From Alectoria sarmentosa (taxonomy: Eukaryota; Ascomycota; Lecanoromycetes; Lecanorales; Parmeliaceae): a stretch of DNA of 39,144 nt. Every line of letters starts with the position of its first letter. Within the stretch, counting starts at the first letter, position 1. The stretch spans positions 1-39,144 of the forward strand of contig WOGZ01000307.1 of the NCBI GenBank assembly GCA_009733775.1, in the 5' to 3' direction. The notes under the pieces were generated by a model that saw only the letters and a list, made by a program, of their open reading frames with translations, did not search any database and was not told where the DNA came from. Both the position numbers and the translations under genes were made by a program. Of the stretch, positions 9,331-20,962 are shown in pieces.

Positions 9331-11019
9331 ATGGCGAGGACGAAGCGCAAAGCTGTTACTGATGAGGCCTCCAATGATGAGGTGACGCCACGGGCGAAGC
9401 CACGTCCACGCAAGAAGCAAGCCGTGACCAAGACAAACAGTACCGCAATCAAAGCCCTGTAAGTCAACACCTTTATTTCTTCATGCTAAGCTACCTAGTC
9501 TAATTGTCCCAGGATCCGCAAGAATGCGACTATTTCTCCACTACTCCTATTGCCTTCAGAGGTCCGAGAGAACATTCTGATCCACCTTGTCGGTAACAAC
9601 CTCATTCACGTCAAGTACCTTGATGCTTCGGCGCTTTATTATGCGAACAGAGCCAAGAACGAACTCCTTGATATTGGTGCCAGTGAAGACAGTGGATCCG
9701 AAGAACTCGTTAGCTACGCAATTATTGACAGTGACAATGATGATGGTGACGACGGCGGCAATGATAACGATGGTGGGATTGCAGATCCAGCCACTCCATC
9801 TGTAAGGAAGCAGATTCCACGGGCCTTCCGTCACGCGATTTGCGTTGCCAACCATTCAGAGCAATCTGCTTATAAGGAAGCTATCTCCGGTCATACGGTT
9901 GTCCCAGAGGGTGAGTCATCGGACTTCTATATTGCCTCTTGTGAAGAGCGTCACGCGAACTGCAAGATGTGTGGAAGCGGACCCAAGTTTCTACTTGAAG
10001 AGGATCGACAGACCCTGAGAGTTGACCTAAACGTGCTTGGTGTTTGCCGTCAACTATATGAAGAAGCGAATCACCTTTTGTGGGCTACCAACACTTTCTC
10101 ATTTGAGGATCCCAAAACATTCGGAGAATTCCTCGACAGCCTGAACCCAGCACAGAAACGCAATCTGACTAGAATTCACATTAGCGCAAAAATAGCTGGA
10201 TATGGCTCCTATCAAGGCATCCACTTCCGGACCCGTCACGACAAAAATTACTGGGGGAAAGCCCTAAGGATATCGAATTTGCACATGCTACGAGGGGTTC
10301 AATCCCTTTATTTGTGCTTCAATCAAATGTTCGAGGGCTGTTCGACATTGACACAAGAAATCATCAAAACCGGACAGCAAGCGGATATGGTATCCTTTTT
10401 ACGGCTGCGTAGTCTTTCGGTAAAGGATGTCACCGTAACTGTGAGTGACGATGCCAAAGCCTTGGAGAAGGATGGTAAGAGCGCCTACAGGTGGACAACA
10501 ACAAAGAAAATGGAATACGCGGAGAGTATTCGTGTCCAGCTGGTGACTTCCGGTGGTGCAGAATCTGTGAAGTCGGAAGTTGAAGCCGCAAGCCTGGCAA
10601 GAAAAACGGAAATCAAAGAAAACGCGGAGAACAGACTTAAGAAGTACAAATCGATTCTGAAAGACAAGCGCGCTGACGTGATCCGATTTGGAACATGGGC
10701 AACCCGGGAAGAAGCTCAGGTGATCCCGGCCGCACAAAGAGCAGATCAAGTACTGAGGAAGCATTCGAAGAGGGCCAGGAAGCTGCAGAAAGCCGCAGAT
10801 AAACAGAAGGAAAATGCAGCTAACGCGAGAGAAAAGGCAGATGGAGCGATTAAGGAAGAGAAGCTTTGGCAAGAGCAAGTAGCCAATGCAAGGGAGAAGT
10901 ATAAACAGGCCTCGGTTAGATTGGGGGCAACACCGGACGACATTGAAGACGAGGAAGATGCTGAGAGGCTTATGGAGGGGCTGAGCGGCTCTGACAATAA
11001 CGTTGGGGAGGATGATTAG
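9331..11019 (+). CDS. F-box-like fungal protein with acidic tract and C-terminal coiled coil
   Basis: Two exons, 9331-9458 and 9513-11019, joined across a GTAAGT...CAG intron, give 544 codons including the stop. The N-terminus is basic (RAKPRPRKKQA, a likely nuclear signal). Next comes LLLLPSEVRENILIHLVGNN, a typical fungal F-box-like helix start, and an acidic run DSDNDDGDDGGNDNDGG. A second typical segment, GVCRQLYEEANHLLWATNTFSF, occurs in the many fungal F-box-like and 2EXR-type proteins. The last 150 residues are Lys/Glu/Ala-rich and likely coiled coil. Such proteins are presumed substrate adaptors of SCF ubiquitin ligases, but this is family inference. The ATG at 9331 is preferred because it gives a clean exon and a pyrimidine-rich leader. 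Confidence 0.75.
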
Positions 11020-12160
11020 GAGAAGGTTTTGTCATCATCCCCGGAAGCTTTATCTTGTTCTGGGCCGAATGTTAGCTTTCCACCGTCCTCTGACTGGACT
11101 TTTCACTGGAGCTAAGCCGCATGGACTCGCTATCGACACGATACGGCAGACTTGACACAAAGCCACTCCTCATTCTAGCTTTTTATGATTCACACGGGGT
11201 CTTCATTCTCTTCCCAAGAACTGGAATACTGGACCCCAACCCTCTTTCCTTGCTACAGCATCCGACTTTGAAGTCAGAGGCCATGGTCACTCGACCGTTT
11301 TTCTTTCACAGCATCAAGATCGTTCAGACTGGACCGCGGTGGCTCGGCTTGCTTGCAGTCTACGATCCATACATGGTCGTCATCCATTTCACAGACTACA
11401 AAACGCATCAGCAACTTTCTAAAAGATGCACAGCCGTTGTTATGACAGTACTCCAGCTACAACTATTACGATTGACGACAAGCTCAACAGACCATGATGA
11501 GCTTCACATCAGATCCCCCTTTTTCCAGCTTCACCACCCCAATCAGCATATTTATTTTACACAGCACCATCTTGCAGAAAGCTCGCATCTTCGATTCTCA
11601 CGGCCATCACGAGAGCAGAAGTTGCCCAAAGCAGCATCTTTGCAGGGCAGCTCACATTTTTCGATTATCAGAGCCATTAGGCTACAGCTACTTACTCCAG
11701 GTAAACATTTTTCCGAAAGCGTCTTTTCCAACAATTTCCAACCCCATCAGCTCGAGCTAGACCGCAGATTAGATTTCAATGAGAGAGCACATCATCTTAA
11801 AGTACCGTCCCTCCAAACATGGAACAGAACATCGCAGAAGTCAAGTCATGCATATTAAGAACTGTTGTAGATTCCCAAATCCGCAACGGGCAAGATTGTC
11901 CAAAAAAAAAGTGGCACATCCCAAGCGCTCCCCCTATTTTCGAATTTCCACCTACTCTACTCTGTTCTTTGTGCCCATCAACCTCACACGCCCTTCACAT
12001 CACATCAAAACCGATACCCAACCTGGCATCTATCTTCACTAGAAACTCAAATCTCCCCCCCCCCATCTTCCCCTCTTTGTGCATGCATGACTCATGCTCG
12101 AATCCCCCCTCACGCCCAACAATACTGCAAAGCTGGGAACTAAGTCGTTGAAGTTAGTTA
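11020..12160. other. Intergenic 3' flank, no gene supported
   Basis: There are open frames on the plus strand at 11121-11858 and around 11779-12151, but they have no domain, low-complexity Ser/His/Leu composition and no splice logic. They look like chance frames downstream of the F-box-like gene. A C run lies at about 12054-12063. Confidence 0.5.
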
Positions 12161-12995
12161 GGTAGAGTACGGCATTCATTCATTCATTCGATTGAACGAT
12201 CGATTGAACAAAAGTCTTTGAGTGAGCGAGCTAGGTAGGGTAGGTAGGATAGGTAAGGTAAGGTAAGATAAGTAGGTAGGTAGGTAAGGTAGTGTAGGTA
12301 GGGTTGGTAGTATAGGTAGTGTAGGTAGTGTAGGTAGGTAGGTAGGTAGGTAGGTAGGTAGGTAGGTAGGTAGGTAGGGTAGGTAGGGTAGGTAGTGTAG
12401 GTAGGGAGGGTAGGTAGGTAGGGTAGGTAGGATAGGTAAGGTAGGTAGTTAGGGTAGGTAGGTAGGTAGGTAGGGAGGTAGGTAGTGTTGGTAGGGTAGG
12501 TAGGTAGATAGGTAGGTAGTGTTGGTAGGGTAGGTAGGTAGATAGGGTGTTTAGGTAGATAGGTAGGGAAGGTAGTGTAGGGAGGTAAGGTAGGGTGTTT
12601 AGGTAGGTAGGTAGGTGATATAGGTAAATAGGGTATTTAGGTAGGTAGTGTAGGTAGGTAGTGAGGGTAGGTAGGTAGTGAGGGTAGGTAGTGTAGGGAG
12701 GTAGTGTAGGTAGGGAGGGTAGGTAGGTAGGATAGGTAGGGTAGGGTGTTTAGGTAGGTAAGGTAGGGTTTTTAGGTAGGTAGGTAGGTGAAATAGGTAA
12801 ATAGGGTATTTAGTGTAGGGAGGTAGTGTAGGTAGGTAGGATAGGTAGTGTAGGTAGGTAGGTGAAATAGGTAAATAGGGTATTTAGTGTAGAGAGGTAG
12901 GGTTAGTAGTATAGGTAGGTAGCGTAGGTAGGTAGGGTAGGATAGGTAGGGTAGGTAGTGTAGGTAGGAAGGGAGGGTAGGATAGGTATGTATGT
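12161..12995. repeat. TAGG/GGTA minisatellite, about 0.8 kb
   Basis: Imperfect TAGG tetranucleotide repeats start after ATTC/GATT microsatellite-like words and run for over 800 bases. Interspersed variants are GTGTAGG, GGGAGG and TTTAGG. A longer unit built around ATAGGTAAATAGGGTATTTAG recurs at about 12610, 12792 and 12868, so there is higher-order structure. All G-richness is on the plus strand. It sits between two convergent genes. Confidence 0.95.
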
Positions 12996-13017
12996 ATGTA
13001 ATGTGTCAGTCACATCT

Positions 13018-13044
13018 GGATTGGATTGGATTGGATTGGATTGG
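13018..13044. repeat. GGATT pentanucleotide repeat
   Basis: About five tandem GGATT units lie immediately after the end of the TAGG minisatellite and a short TATG run. Confidence 0.9.
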
Positions 13045-13240
13045 CACTTCGATCTCAATGAAATAAAACCTTCTTTCTTTTTTATCCAGCATGCATGCAT
13101 GGCATTTGATCTCAATAAAGTAACTTTCTTTCTCTCCAGCTTGCATGTCACTTGATCTCAATGGCTTTCTTTCTATCCACCATGTCATGGCACTTGTATC
13201 TCAATAAAATTAGTTTCTTTTCTCTCTATCCAGCCTGTCG
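13044..13240. repeat. Degenerate tandem repeat, four units of 40-58 bases
   Basis: Four successive units share GGCACTT..ATCTCAATAAA, then a TTTCTTTCTCTC pyrimidine stretch, then ATCCAGC and CATG. Boundaries fall near 13044, 13101, 13149 and 13189. Unit lengths vary. No coding potential is seen. Confidence 0.75.
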
Positions 13241-13415
13241 TTACAGAATCCACAATCTCCTATCCAGCGCGCACCCGTGAGTAGGGAGTATGTTATTTTC
13301 CGAGCAGCGAACGCATGAGCGAGCGAGCAAGGAAGCGCACCACCGGCTTTGCTCCATCCATCCATGCATGTATGTCATCTCCAGGAACAAAGAAAGAAAG
13401 AAGGGACGGACGGCA

Positions 13416-15754
13416 TCACAGCAGCTCCCCGTACAGCCCAATGGCCCTCCCGCCACTCTGCAGTCCTTTCTTCCCACCATTCCCCTCATCATCATCGTCA
13501 TGATCGTCATGGCCAGATCTCATCCCCTTATCCGCTTCCTCGTCCTGCTCCACGCCATCCTCTTCATCTCCACCCACATCCAACATCTCCTGATCCAGCT
13601 CCTGCTCGTCCCCCGCGAAGGCCTCCTCGAAATTCGTCACCACCTCGACGCCCTCGGTGCCGGACGAGCGGTGGGAATCCGACATGGGCGAACCCATGCC
13701 AAAGTCTCTGGGCGCGCCGCGGTCATCTTCGTCTTCGGTCTCGTCGGGATCGGTGCGGGTGGCGGAGCCGCGGCGGGCAGGCTGGGACGTGGAGGGGGGA
13801 TCGAGTTTGCGATAGCCGAAGGCACCCTTGGCGGCTTGGGAACCGAGACGGCCGTAATCACTTGAATCTGCGGTGCCGAACCAGTCGTTACCTGCGTAGG
13901 CATCGGCTCCGTAGGCGTCAGCGCTGTGGACGGCAGAGTCCTTTCCCTTCCCCTTGCCCTTGTCATCATCGACCTTTGCGTTTGTGAGGTCCTCCTGCAT
14001 TTTCTCCCTAGCCTCTCTCTCGTCAATGCTGACGTTGTCCTCGAGATCCATGCAGAATTCATACCACTGGTTGTACTCTTGTTCCATCTCGGTAGCCAGA
14101 GTCTTCATTTCGATGATGACGCGCATGCACTCTTCGCCTTTGAACGTGGCTTTCTGGACGAGCGTGAGGCATTTGGCCAGGATGTCGAGTTCGCGAGGGC
14201 CGACGTGGAGGATGTGGACGGGGTGGCCTTTGCGTTCACTGAGGTCGATCTTCCAGTGCGGAGTCCCAGGGGGAGCTGGTGAGGTTTTGATGTGGTGAAG
14301 TGAGCTGGGCTGGAGCAGGATGGATGATGACACGTCCCGAGAGGTTTCTTCGACTGTGATCCAAGGGACGGAAAATGGGTTGATCAAGGTGTCGACGGAG
14401 AAGGACGGCGATGGAGGTGGTGAGTAGCTAGGTGAGCCTGGGTACAGGGGATCGACTGTCGACTCGCGCTCTGGCTCACGTTCGGGAGATGGCGACTTCT
14501 TGTTCGAGCCGGAACTGTATCCAGCGGCTTCCAACAGGTCTTCGAAGCCAGTGGAGACTCTACCACGCGTATTCTCCGCCTCCAAATTTCCACCAGTGAA
14601 AGCCTGCGTGGCCGGCTCGGGGCTGACGATCGTGTTGACGTAAGGCGAGGAAGTCGGAGGCGTAGACACACCCTTGGTCTCGACAGGTTGAGAACTGCCA
14701 GATTCTTCCGCAACAGGGCTGAGAATCTTCCCGAAATGAGAGGAAGGACGCGAGAGTGAAGACTTCGATAGCGTGGGCTTCTTAGGCGTACCATGAGGAG
14801 AAATTTCGTCTCCCTCCTGCAAGATGGACGCGATGAACTCGCCCAGAGAACGTAACTCAAGGATTGGTTCTTGCATCGACTCATACAAGGAATCAAAACT
14901 CTTGACATAGACCATGTCAATGGGGCCCACAAAGATCATATCTTCGCGAAGCTTTTCTGCCGTCGATGCCTCGCTGGTGGAGTTTTCGATGGTGCGAACT
15001 TCATGTCGTTGTCAGCTTGGGGGCTTTGAGGTGCTGGATGCGAGAAGGGAATAAAGAGGTGTAGACTTACTGATGAAGGGAAGGGTGACCTCTTTGAAGT
15101 ACCTTTACATTGACAATTAGCTTATTAATTAAAGTCGGCGGAAGGGAAAGTAAGACTCACTTAGGCTTATTGGCCCAAGCCTCCACTCGGTCGAGGAAGG
15201 TCTTCAACATTTCAACCAAGTTCTCCAACGGGTCGTACAGAGACAAGGTCTATGTAGATTCGAAATTAGCATATCTCCTTCCTTTGCGCTGAGTAGCTCT
15301 TTCACAACACAAATATCAAGTTTAAGAAAGCGTCTCTCCCACAACAAGATTCTCGTAAATCGACCCTCCATGTCTCCAACTGAGATGCCATAAACCTAAA
15401 AGAACATATACATACCGCCCTATCATTCCCAAAGAGAATCGGTGCTGCGCTAGGCGCCCCGAACAATCGACTCGAGATTCTCCGCCTCTCAGGCATCAGC
15501 ATCTGAACCTCGGTCCACCCCTCAGCTCCCTCAAAGCACAGTCCCTCGATCACCACGGTGATGGTGCCAAGAGCTCCCGAAAAAGAGTCGCCATTGAAAT
15601 CAGGTTTGAACGCGCCATGCTTAGAAGGTCTGGACCGACGAGATTCGCGTTCGTGGAGCTCGTGAATGGTGTGATTGTGAAGCTGTGCGGCCATGACAGA
15701 GCGATGAAGGCGCTCGTCCACCGTGTAAGGGGAGATGTATGGGTTTGCGGCCAT
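13416..15754 (-). CDS. Conserved fungal protein of unknown function, four exons
   Basis: Exons on the minus strand are 15754-15416, 15249-15161, 15102-15071 and 14998-13416. Every joint is GT-AG and in frame, giving 680 residues. The N-terminus (MAANPYISPYTVDERLHRSV) and the stretch across introns 1-3 (LSLYDPLENLVEMLKTFLDR, YFKEVTLPFI, GPIDMVYVKSFDSLYESMQE) look like a folded domain. The middle is Ser/Pro-rich. A second helical block, GPRELDILAKCLTLVQKATF and EMEQEYNQWYEFCMDLEDN, lies at about residues 390-460. The tail is very acidic (HDDHDDDDEG). I do not recognise the family. The well-kept frame over tiny exons and the complex-looking segments argue for a real gene. Confidence 0.78.
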
Positions 15755-18143
15755 GGTGGTTGCTTGTTGCTTCTGAGGGTTGCGGGTGTTGATGATGTTG
15801 GATGGAGGATTTGGTCACAAGCTGGACTTTGTTTTGGGTGCAGACCCCGGTCACAATTTCTCGGCGCATGGTTCTCGTCGGGGTTGGGGTCAGCAGTGTT
15901 TCGTTGGGAAACGAGGTCATCAGCGGCAACGAGGTCATACCCTGTCAACTGAAAACCGAGGAACCGACATCGACATATTAGAATCCGGATTATATATAGC
16001 CAGGTAAATTTTTGAGTGCATCAAACAGTTACGTAGCTATATATATTTGTCTATAATTGAAAGGAGAGTTCATGTTATCACAGATGGTGTAGTCCAAACA
16101 TGTCAATTTATAAAACGCTAGTACCGCGCTTAGAACTTCCGCTCGCCTAATTGTATACAAGGGAATTCACAACTTTGGACATGCACAACTTTGGACATGA
16201 GCAACTTGTTGAGGATGATGGTCTTTGGTCATTCTTGAGAATAGATTGGAGAGAAGAAGCAGTCTTCTGCAACATCAAAAGGAGTCAGTATCGTTGGCAT
16301 GGATGTTGGCTCTTTGATCTATTTAGAATACTTAACACTCCCTCTGGGCGTTGCATTGCGACTCCTTTGCCGACAGCATTGGCATTGAAGCAACAACTGA
16401 TCATATAAAACTGCCCGCGCGCTATCCTCGGTGTAGCCGATAATTTCCTACTTGACTCGGCAGCTCACCACTGCCGGCCAAAGTCTCACCATCCCTTGTA
16501 TTGCCCGAACTCGTCTCTCTCGGACAGCGCATTACCAGGAGGCAAAATCAGGCAACATACTCTAACACAAGGCATCCCGAAGCCTTGATGCATGCTCAAT
16601 CAGCCTCCGGAGACTCGAGTCTTATCCTGCCAAAGGTCCAGTGTCACTCAAGGAATATGTGTCCACCTTGACGGACAAGGATTACGCTGCTCCCTCTAGT
16701 CAAAACGACACAAGCCCAGTGCAACAAGGAGGCCTGCTTGCAAGCGTTATGCATTCATGTTTTGACAATCGCGCCTTTCGCAAATATTATGCAAAGGCAA
16801 ACTTGAATAAAACAATCAGCCTCTGAAGCTTTTGCTGCTGCTTCGAGCTATCCGAGGCCCTAGATAACATCTTTCACCTTCGACCGAACAAGTCCAAGCA
16901 TCACCACTTCGGATGTGGTCGGTCCCAGGTCATCGTTCCACGCTTTGATCTAGCCTGTTTCCTCGAGACCTTCTGACCAACTGCAGAGTCCCGCTGACCG
17001 ATTGGTTCCCCCAAAAGGTTGAGTGATCTACAAAGAAATCAAGGCAGCAGCCATTGGGGTCAGTGAGCTGTTTGCCATGATGCGAACTGAATTCCAGCCG
17101 GAAGCTTTTTCTTATCAAAGTCAATTTTGACAGCTGTCAATGCGTTGGGAAAGCTGTGAAGGTAGAAGCACGCATACGGAAACCAACCTTGAGTAGATTA
17201 CAGTGCTTCACGGATAGGGGAGTTGACAGAATCTTGGAAGAGTAGAAAAAGACCCAGGTGGGTACAGGATCCAGGTTGAGCATCGATGGGTTGCTTCAGG
17301 AAAGTTGTGTTTCAGAAAAAGCGGTGAACGCAGGCGGGATAGCTGGCAATATTTGAATTTGCAAGTGAGCAACCGTACACAGGTGGGTAGCCGACCGCCC
17401 TGTTTGCCAGCTTAGAGGTCCATCAGACGTGGATAGCTGCGATTTAGCGCCATTTTCCTAAGCTCAAGCGTATGTAGGTAGGTAAACGAAATGTTGACTG
17501 GTAAATTTCGCATTGCCGAAATAGACCACCCTTTCCGGCCGTTTGGAGTAATAACGAAGGAGATTAATCGAGATTTCGGGATCTGACGTATAGGCTGTAT
17601 CGGGTAGATGAATTGCCATTGATTGAAAGAGGTTCCGAAGGCGGTATGCAGAGGTCCAAGCACTCGACATGCCGAAAGGGTCGTTGCATCAAAGTTATTA
17701 ACCACATGTGATAAGATTTTCGTTTCTCCGAACATTTCCATGAGGGGACTCCTTTAACGGATGTGCGGAAAAGGCTCTGTCACTTCTTCATCCAGCCTAC
17801 ACGGCTCTGTTGCGGTAGCAAATCACAATATTCACTTTTGCTCATCTCCAGCACTCCTTTGAACATGGTTAGACCCGTCTCGGAGAGAACTTTGTCGCTG
17901 TCACCGGCTTGTTTCTGACCCGTCCGGAATACGCACGCAAATCTTTCTGCGCACTCAGTCTCGGAGGGACCATTCCTCTGGAATGCAAAAATTCCCGGGG
18001 TCGAGGGCGCGGTTCCCCAAAGGTTTGTTGCATTATTTGCTCGTCGCATTGTGTGCTTTCTATTGCCCTAGGCGGAAGTCGAATTTCCCCAAGCGTAATG
18101 TGACCGAGCCCCTGATCAAGAGGCTCGAGTACTCGGACTCGAA
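15755..18143. other. 2.4 kb gene-poor interval
   Basis: No open frame here has a recognisable domain or a convincing exon structure on either strand. Near 15970-15983 is the palindrome AATCCGGATT followed by TATATATAG, possibly part of the divergent promoter of the 15754 gene. The word ACAACTTTGGACATG occurs twice in tandem near 16170-16200. Base composition is ordinary, so this is not RIP-damaged DNA. Confidence 0.5.
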
Positions 18144-18150
18144 TATATAA
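18144..18150 (+). promoter_or_regulatory. Probable TATA box of the 18282 gene
   Basis: TATATAA is followed by GGGCGG, then a CT-rich stretch (CCTCCTTCCTTCTCTCCCTC) at about 18186-18213 and the ATG at 18282. Spacing is consistent with a fungal TATA-containing promoter and a leader of about 100 bases. Confidence 0.5.
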
Positions 18151-18281
18151 GGGCGGCCAACATTGCAAAGAGGCGGTCTAACACTGACCAAACCTCCTTC
18201 CTTCTCTCCCTCTATCATCGTACTACCAGAACCTCCAAAACATCAACCTAATCATTGTTTCTGGCAACATAGATCGGTATC

Positions 18282-18914
18282 ATGGCGGCACAACAGATTG
18301 TCGTCCAGAGCAACCCGAAATGGCAATTCTTGATGGCTCTCAATCTTGACGGGCGCAATCGAGAGCATCAAGCCCTCTATTGGATCATGAAAGCACGTGT
18401 GGAAAGTCTTATTTTGACAGACGCCAACTGACGACCGACAGAGTGAAGCAATCCGGGTGTACGAGGCCCAACTTATGGGTAACCGGGCAGCCCTCAGGCC
18501 GCAATTCGTAAGGGAGCCTCCGCCCTTTTCGGCGAACCAATTTTCCGAGACAGCATTCATCAACGCGGTGAAGACTATCGTAAGGAACGCAGGCCCTCAG
18601 ACGCGCAGCCTTTACGACTTAGGAGCAGTCCAAGGGCAGCCGAATTGGGTGGCACGATGGATTTTGTACCACGTCTGTCGCTACCGTGACGGCCGTAATA
18701 AGAAGGCCGCGAGATCCAACAATTTTCATGATGACGATAATATCGCTGAAGGTCCACCACCACCACCTCCTCCTCCTCCACCAGGTGAGCTTTGAGAGTC
18801 ACAGCCGTCAAGCTACGGAATACTTGCTGACATCTGACAGGTCCGTCTGCCGGCAGTGGGAAGGGTAGAGGGCATACTCCGGTTTACGACACCGTTAGGA
18901 ATTCGTGGGGGTGA
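18282..18914 (+). CDS. Small hypothetical protein with polyproline tract
   Basis: Exons 18282-18398, 18442-18784 and 18841-18914 give 177 residues. The second intron is strong (GTGAGC donor, CTGAC branch, ACAG acceptor). The first would be only 43 bases with donor GTGGAA, so that joint is tentative, although CTGAC sits correctly 17 bases before its end. The protein begins MAAQQIVVQSNPKWQFLMAL and has a helical middle (ETAFINAVKTIVRN, WVARWILYHVCRYRDGR). It ends with ten prolines and a short Gly-rich tail. I recognise no family. A good TATA box and pyrimidine leader precede it. It could be a lineage-restricted gene. Confidence 0.5.
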
Positions 18915-19523
18915 CGAGCAGGTCATGCATCTTGTCAGATGGTTGATTCGAGCGCTGGCATGTGGGCGGTAGCGCCGTTCAATGTTGTCTCCTTGTCGAG
19001 CGAAGGTATTGCTGTCATTGAAGGGTGGCTTGCTGCGTTTTCTCTTTCGGTGTCGCATTTCGCGCTTTTTAAAGGTTGTATACCCCTGGGAGGCGATTTG
19101 TATTTTAGCGGTCCTGGGAAAAACACCACTCTGTAAGAGGAATTGTATAACAGAATCGATGACACTGCCGCTCTTCAACAATGCCACTTGATACTGCATG
19201 ATGACACTGGACTGTTCCCGCATTCGTGTCACCACTGCTTGTGAAAGGTGCGAGCCCTATGATGGCTCCCGCTAGGCCGTGAGAGACGGAGAATCCAACA
19301 GAAAGCACAGAAAGCGTACAACCCTGCCATTGGCCAAGCGCGAGGACCATTCTAGGGTTGTCTCGATCGGGTGGCATGAGCAAGCTGAGGAAGGCAGCTA
19401 CCTTTTGTCCGTCGCCCAAGTGGCTCCTTCTGTGAGATTTCGTCCGCGCTATGAAGTATGTACAAAGGATTTAGGACGGTCCTTCGGGTAATAATATTCA
19501 CGCAGTGGCCTGAATAGAGGTCT
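18915..19523. other. Intergenic region between convergent genes
   Basis: Terminators of the 18282 gene and of the uniporter gene must lie here. No further gene, RNA or repeat is seen. Confidence 0.5.
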
Positions 19524-20962
19524 CTAATCATCCTCGTCCTCGTCCTCCTTCTCGCCCTTCTCCTTCCGGTCCGAATTCTTGTCGCTTCGCACTTTCCTCA
19601 TAGCCTCTGTAACCCTCTTATCTTTCTCATCTAGAGTCTCGTCCCAATCCACGTCGTACTCATTCGCTATCTGCTTGACCTCTTTTCGGTAACCATTCGC
19701 CTCTTCGATCAGATTGTCCCACTTTTGGATATCGAAGCCTTTCTGCTGATACAGCTTCGTTTGCCGGCGACTGATGGTGAGGTTGAGTGCTGAGCGGTAG
19801 GATACCTCTCGGTTGTGGTAGAGGAACCAAAGATAACCACAAATGAGGGTGGAAAGGCCGACAAGGTACTTGTGCTTGATTAGAATCAGGTGTTACTCGT
19901 AGAATCAAAGTGCTCACCGTGACTGGTTCCATTGTATCCCAGCCAAGATCGGTTTCAAAAGTGAGCCGATAGACGACGTACCAATAACCGACCAGGACCG
20001 CTGCACCTCCCATCGCCACTCGCTGAGCGCCTTTGTGTGCTTGTAGATCGCATTCTTTCTTGACTGCCGCCAAATCTATGATCTTGCTAGCAGTCTTCCG
20101 TAGCCTCAATCGCAAGTAATGGGTTCGATCGTTGAACGAAGGCACTCCAACCCGAATCTCCTCTGGAGCTCCTTCAACCTCCACGGCAAATTCCTTCCCT
20201 CGAGCGGCATCACGTATGAAGTCACCAACCTCTGTTGAGGAAGACCAACGAACGAATTTCCTAGACCTATCTGCGACAGAAGGTCCTTCATGGCCGAGAC
20301 CACTATAACTTTCCACTCCTCCCTCGCCCAGCTGCGTGGTATTTTTAGTATTCTTGCCAAGCTTTCCTGTCTTTTCGGTCCGACCTTCGAATTTGGTCTC
20401 CTCCATTTCGCCCTCTGCGTCCTCGTACAAGTCCTCTGGTGTTTCATCTGCCTTTTTCTCTGTAGGCTCAATTGCATCCTGTTGAGAGTCCTCCGCTCTA
20501 AAGTGAACCGCCGGGACCTTTTCTTCTCCTTTCCCGTTCCTGATTGAAGGTAGCTCGGACTGTATGAGACGCTCTAGGTATGATAAAGGCTGTTGGGGGT
20601 GGACCAGAAGGGCTAGGGGCTCCACGTCTTTTCGATCAGAGTTCTTATCAAGGATGGTGAGAGGTATGATGAGCTTGAGAAGGCGAGAGGGTGTTGTTAA
20701 TAGCTTTCCTAAGCCTTCAATCAGTCAACGTAGATGCACGCAGAAGGATTCGCCTACCTTTAGTCATGGCTCCAGCGGAGGGCTGGCGCGCGACTGGAGG
20801 CACATCTGAGCCTTCTCGATGCCATGGTGCCTTGATGTGGTTTCTTTGTCCGCGCCAATGGATTTCTCTACGGTCGACACCCTTCTGATTTGCCTTTTCT
20901 GGTAGAGTCCAATGACATCTTCCAAAGATATCCCCGTTGAAGGTCGATTCGCGGAGCTCCAT
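19524..20962 (-). CDS. mcu: Mitochondrial calcium uniporter pore subunit
   Basis: Minus-strand exons 20962-20758, 20714-19918 and 19868-19524 have GT-AG joints that keep frame, giving 448 residues. The defining selectivity-filter motif WDTMEP lies at about residues 327-332. It sits between two membrane helices (VAMGGAAVLVGYWYVVY and YLVGLSTLICGYLWFLY), exactly as in the MCU family. Upstream is the conserved PLALLVHPQQPLSYLERLI of fungal MCUs, and after TM2 a coiled coil and an acidic tail. The protein forms the inner-membrane Ca2+ channel; the acidic Asp and Glu of the filter are present. The N-terminus is uncertain: 20962 is the only in-frame ATG of this exon, but a typical targeting presequence is not evident there. 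An upstream short exon may be missing. Confidence 0.9.

Noticed and set aside
10399..10997. Long minus-strand frames opposite the F-box-like gene
   Set aside because: They are antisense shadows of a coiled-coil coding region, with no start context or domain.
11121..11858. 245-codon plus-strand open frame
   Set aside because: No domain, His/Ser/Leu low-complexity composition, no promoter or introns. It lies just downstream of another gene and is probably a chance frame.
12161..12995. Internal telomere repeat
   Set aside because: The unit is TAGG/GGTA, not TTAGGG. TTAGGT words are incidental.
13290..14298. Plus-strand frames of 114-212 codons
   Set aside because: They lie opposite the last exon of the 13416-15754 gene and consist of reversed acidic and Ser/Pro codons.
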